From Desulfohalobiaceae bacterium (GTDB lineage Bacteria > Desulfobacterota > Desulfovibrionia > Desulfovibrionales > Desulfothermaceae), in NCBI GenBank assembly GCA_021737525.1, contig JAIPDU010000085.1:1-6799 (forward strand): a stretch of 6,799 bases of DNA, written 5' to 3'. The number at the start of each line of letters is the position of its first letter. Within the stretch, counting starts at the first letter, position 1. The translations under genes and the position numbers were made by a program. The notes beneath the pieces were generated by a model. That model had not been told where the DNA came from. It did no database searches and was given only the letters and a program-made list of their open reading frames with translations. Positions 5,870 through 6,799 of this stretch are shown here, piece by piece.

Positions 5870-6646
5870 ATGCCCACGCAAGAGGTGCGGCAAGGCAGGG
5901 CCCGTTTCCCCCGGGGGCTTACTCAGCCGGAGCAGGGATACCGTTTCGCAGCGGACTCCCTGCTTCTGGCCTGTTATCCCCGGCCCCGCGAGGGAGACCG
6001 TTTTCTTGAGCTCGGCACGGGCTGCGGTGCGGTGTCCCTGGGGTTGCTCCTGAGCTGCGGGGTGTCCGGGCTCCGAGGTGTGGGTCTGGACCGGGATCCG
6101 GAGATGGTCCGGGCCGCGGAGGCAAATGCGGCTCTATTGGGGTTCACGGAGAGCTTTCGCCCCGAAGAGCTTGATGTTCGCTCCGTGCGTCAGTCCCGGC
6201 TGATCCGGCCGGAGTCCTTCGATCTGGTCCTGGTCAACCCGCCCTATAGGAGGCCGGAGCAGGGCAGGCAGTCCCCCGTGGAGGCGGAGAATGCGGCACG
6301 CGTGGAACTGGGTGCCGGGCTGGAGGATTTTCTCCGCGCGGCTGCCTACGCCCTGAAGAACAAGGGCTTGCTGGAGATCGTCTTTCTGGCCGATCGATTG
6401 CCTTATCTGATGGGGGCCCTTGCCGCCTCCCGACTGGAGCCCAAGCGGATGCGATCGGTCCACGGCAGGCGGGAACGGAAGGCCTCCCAGGTGCTTGTCG
6501 AGGCGCGCAAGAACGGGGGAGAGGGGCTCGCAGTGGAGCCGCCCCTGATTCTCTACAGCGGAGAGGAGGGCGGCTTGAGCCAAGAGGCCCTGCGCTTCTG
6601 TCCCTTTCTGGAATGCAACAGGAGACGGGAGTCAGGAGACGGGTGA
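5870..6646 (+). CDS. TrmN6-like (COG4123) N6-adenine tRNA methyltransferase
   Basis: A 258-residue class I SAM-dependent methyltransferase resembling TrmN6/YfiC, which methylates N6 of A37 in tRNA1(Val). Seen are the start block LTQPEQGYRFAADSLLLA (17-34) typical of the family, SAM motif I FLELGTGCGAVS (45-56), the acidic end of the second strand GLDRDPEMV (72-80), the catalytic NPPY at 123-126 for N6-adenine transfer, and the C-terminal HGRRERKASQVLVEARKNG (198-216). It could act on another RNA or a protein, since NPPY methylases vary. The start at 5870 is 2 nt after the murJ stop, with GGAAGGGG upstream at a long spacing. The family-like part ends near FCPFLECN (243-250). The last eight residues, RRRESGDG, are encoded by degenerate heptamer-repeat DNA that begins exactly at codon 251, so the stop codon may have been reset by the repeat. 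Confidence 0.87.
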   Translation: MPTQEVRQGRARFPRGLTQPEQGYRFAADSLLLACYPRPREGDRFLELGTGCGAVSLGLLLSCGVSGLRGVGLDRDPEMVRAAEANAALLGFTESFRPEELDVRSVRQSRLIRPESFDLVLVNPPYRRPEQGRQSPVEAENAARVELGAGLEDFLRAAAYALKNKGLLEIVFLADRLPYLMGALAASRLEPKRMRSVHGRRERKASQVLVEARKNGGEGLAVEPPLILYSGEEGGLSQEALRFCPFLECNRRRESGDG

Positions 6647-6661
6647 GAGGGGCCGGGAGAT
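6620..6661 (+). repeat. Degenerate heptamer repeat overlapping the methyltransferase 3' end
   Basis: In 7-bp phase with the clean array to its right, the units read AGGAGAC, GGGAGTC, AGGAGAC, GGGTGAG, AGGGGCC and GGGAGAT. The 10-mer AGGAGACGGG recurs exactly 14 bp (two units) apart at 6620 and 6634. The methyltransferase stop codon TGA (6644-6646) lies inside. It is best read as a decayed or diverged part of the adjacent array. Confidence 0.6.
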
Positions 6662-6662
6662 A

Positions 6663-6749
6663 GAGGTCGGAGGTCGGAGGTCGGAGGTCGGAGGTCGGAT
6701 ATCGGAAGTCGGAAGTCGGAAGTCGGAGGTCGGATATCGGAGGTCGGAG
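6663..6749 (+). repeat. Heptamer tandem array, CGGA-NN-T family (12 units)
   Basis: Twelve gap-free 7-bp units plus three bases. They are GAGGTCG five times, GATATCG, GAAGTCG three times, GAGGTCG, GATATCG and GAGGTCG. Five bases of each unit are invariant and only two adjacent positions change (GG, AG or TA). The GATATCG variant occurs twice, each time next to GAGGTCG units, hinting at internal duplication. It fills most of the 137-bp gap between the methyltransferase and the next gene, and shares its family and orientation with the array at 3195-3236. Confidence 0.95.
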
Positions 6750-6783
6750 TTATTCCAGTGAAAGTCAACCCGAGGGGTAAGTG

Positions 6784-6799
6784 ATGTCCCCGACCCTTG
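6784..6799 (+). CDS. Start of a further rightward gene (five codons visible)
   Basis: An ATG at 6784 follows GAGGGG (6772-6777) at a 6-nt spacing, a good ribosome binding site, and the codons read MSPTL before the window ends. It points the same way as murJ and the methyltransferase and lies 34 bp after the heptamer array. Too little is present to say what it encodes, and the call rests on the start signal alone. Confidence 0.4.

Noticed and set aside
6663..6749. CRISPR array
   Set aside because: Units are 7 bp with no spacers and no cas genes nearby.
6553..6768. Leftward 71-codon open frame rich in SDLRPPT-type repeats
   Set aside because: It is created by the heptamer array, which is open in all frames, and the remainder is antisense to the methyltransferase end; there is no good start signal.

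Overview
The window is GC-rich and gene-dense. It looks like a chromosomal housekeeping segment from a Gram-negative bacterium. The set of proteins (FxsA, a DUF493 protein, MurJ, a TrmN6-like methylase, an AI-2E/PerM-type membrane protein, a YfcH-type SDR protein and a BPL_N amidotransferase-like protein) and their wording suggest a sulfate reducer of the Desulfovibrionales (Desulfobacterota). That assignment is an inference from family resemblance and base composition, not something the sequence proves.

Layout: a leftward operon covers about 3180 to the left edge. It has a promoter at 3152-3180, then a PerM/AI-2E family permease, a small uncharacterised 86-residue protein whose start overlaps the permease stop by 11 bp, a TIGR01777/YfcH SDR protein, and a BPL_N protein. 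The BPL_N start overlaps the SDR stop in an ATGA, and the gene runs off the left edge. To its right, also leftward, are fxsA and a DUF493 (YbeD-like) gene. A divergent promoter region (4167-4337) separates these from a rightward group: murJ (lipid II flippase), a TrmN6-like N6-adenine methyltransferase 2 nt behind it, and probably the first five codons of another gene at the right edge.

The genes are ordinary envelope and housekeeping functions: peptidoglycan precursor export (MurJ), inner-membrane proteins (PerM-like, FxsA), RNA modification and small regulator-like proteins. I see no mobile element, CRISPR array, RNA gene, defence system or toxin-antitoxin pair.

What stands out is in the gaps. 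Three of the four intergenic regions longer than 100 bp carry short tandem repeats with a 7-bp period. Two of these arrays (3195-3236 and 6663-6749) share one family, an invariant CGGA and an almost invariant T around a variable dinucleotide. The third (3872-3899) is a different heptamer family built on ACGGTT. The array after the methyltransferase continues, in the same 7-bp phase but degenerate, back into the end of the coding sequence, so the stop codon and the last eight residues lie within repeat-like DNA. The array at 3195 sits just upstream of the PerM-like gene's promoter. These arrays are the part of the window most worth following up.
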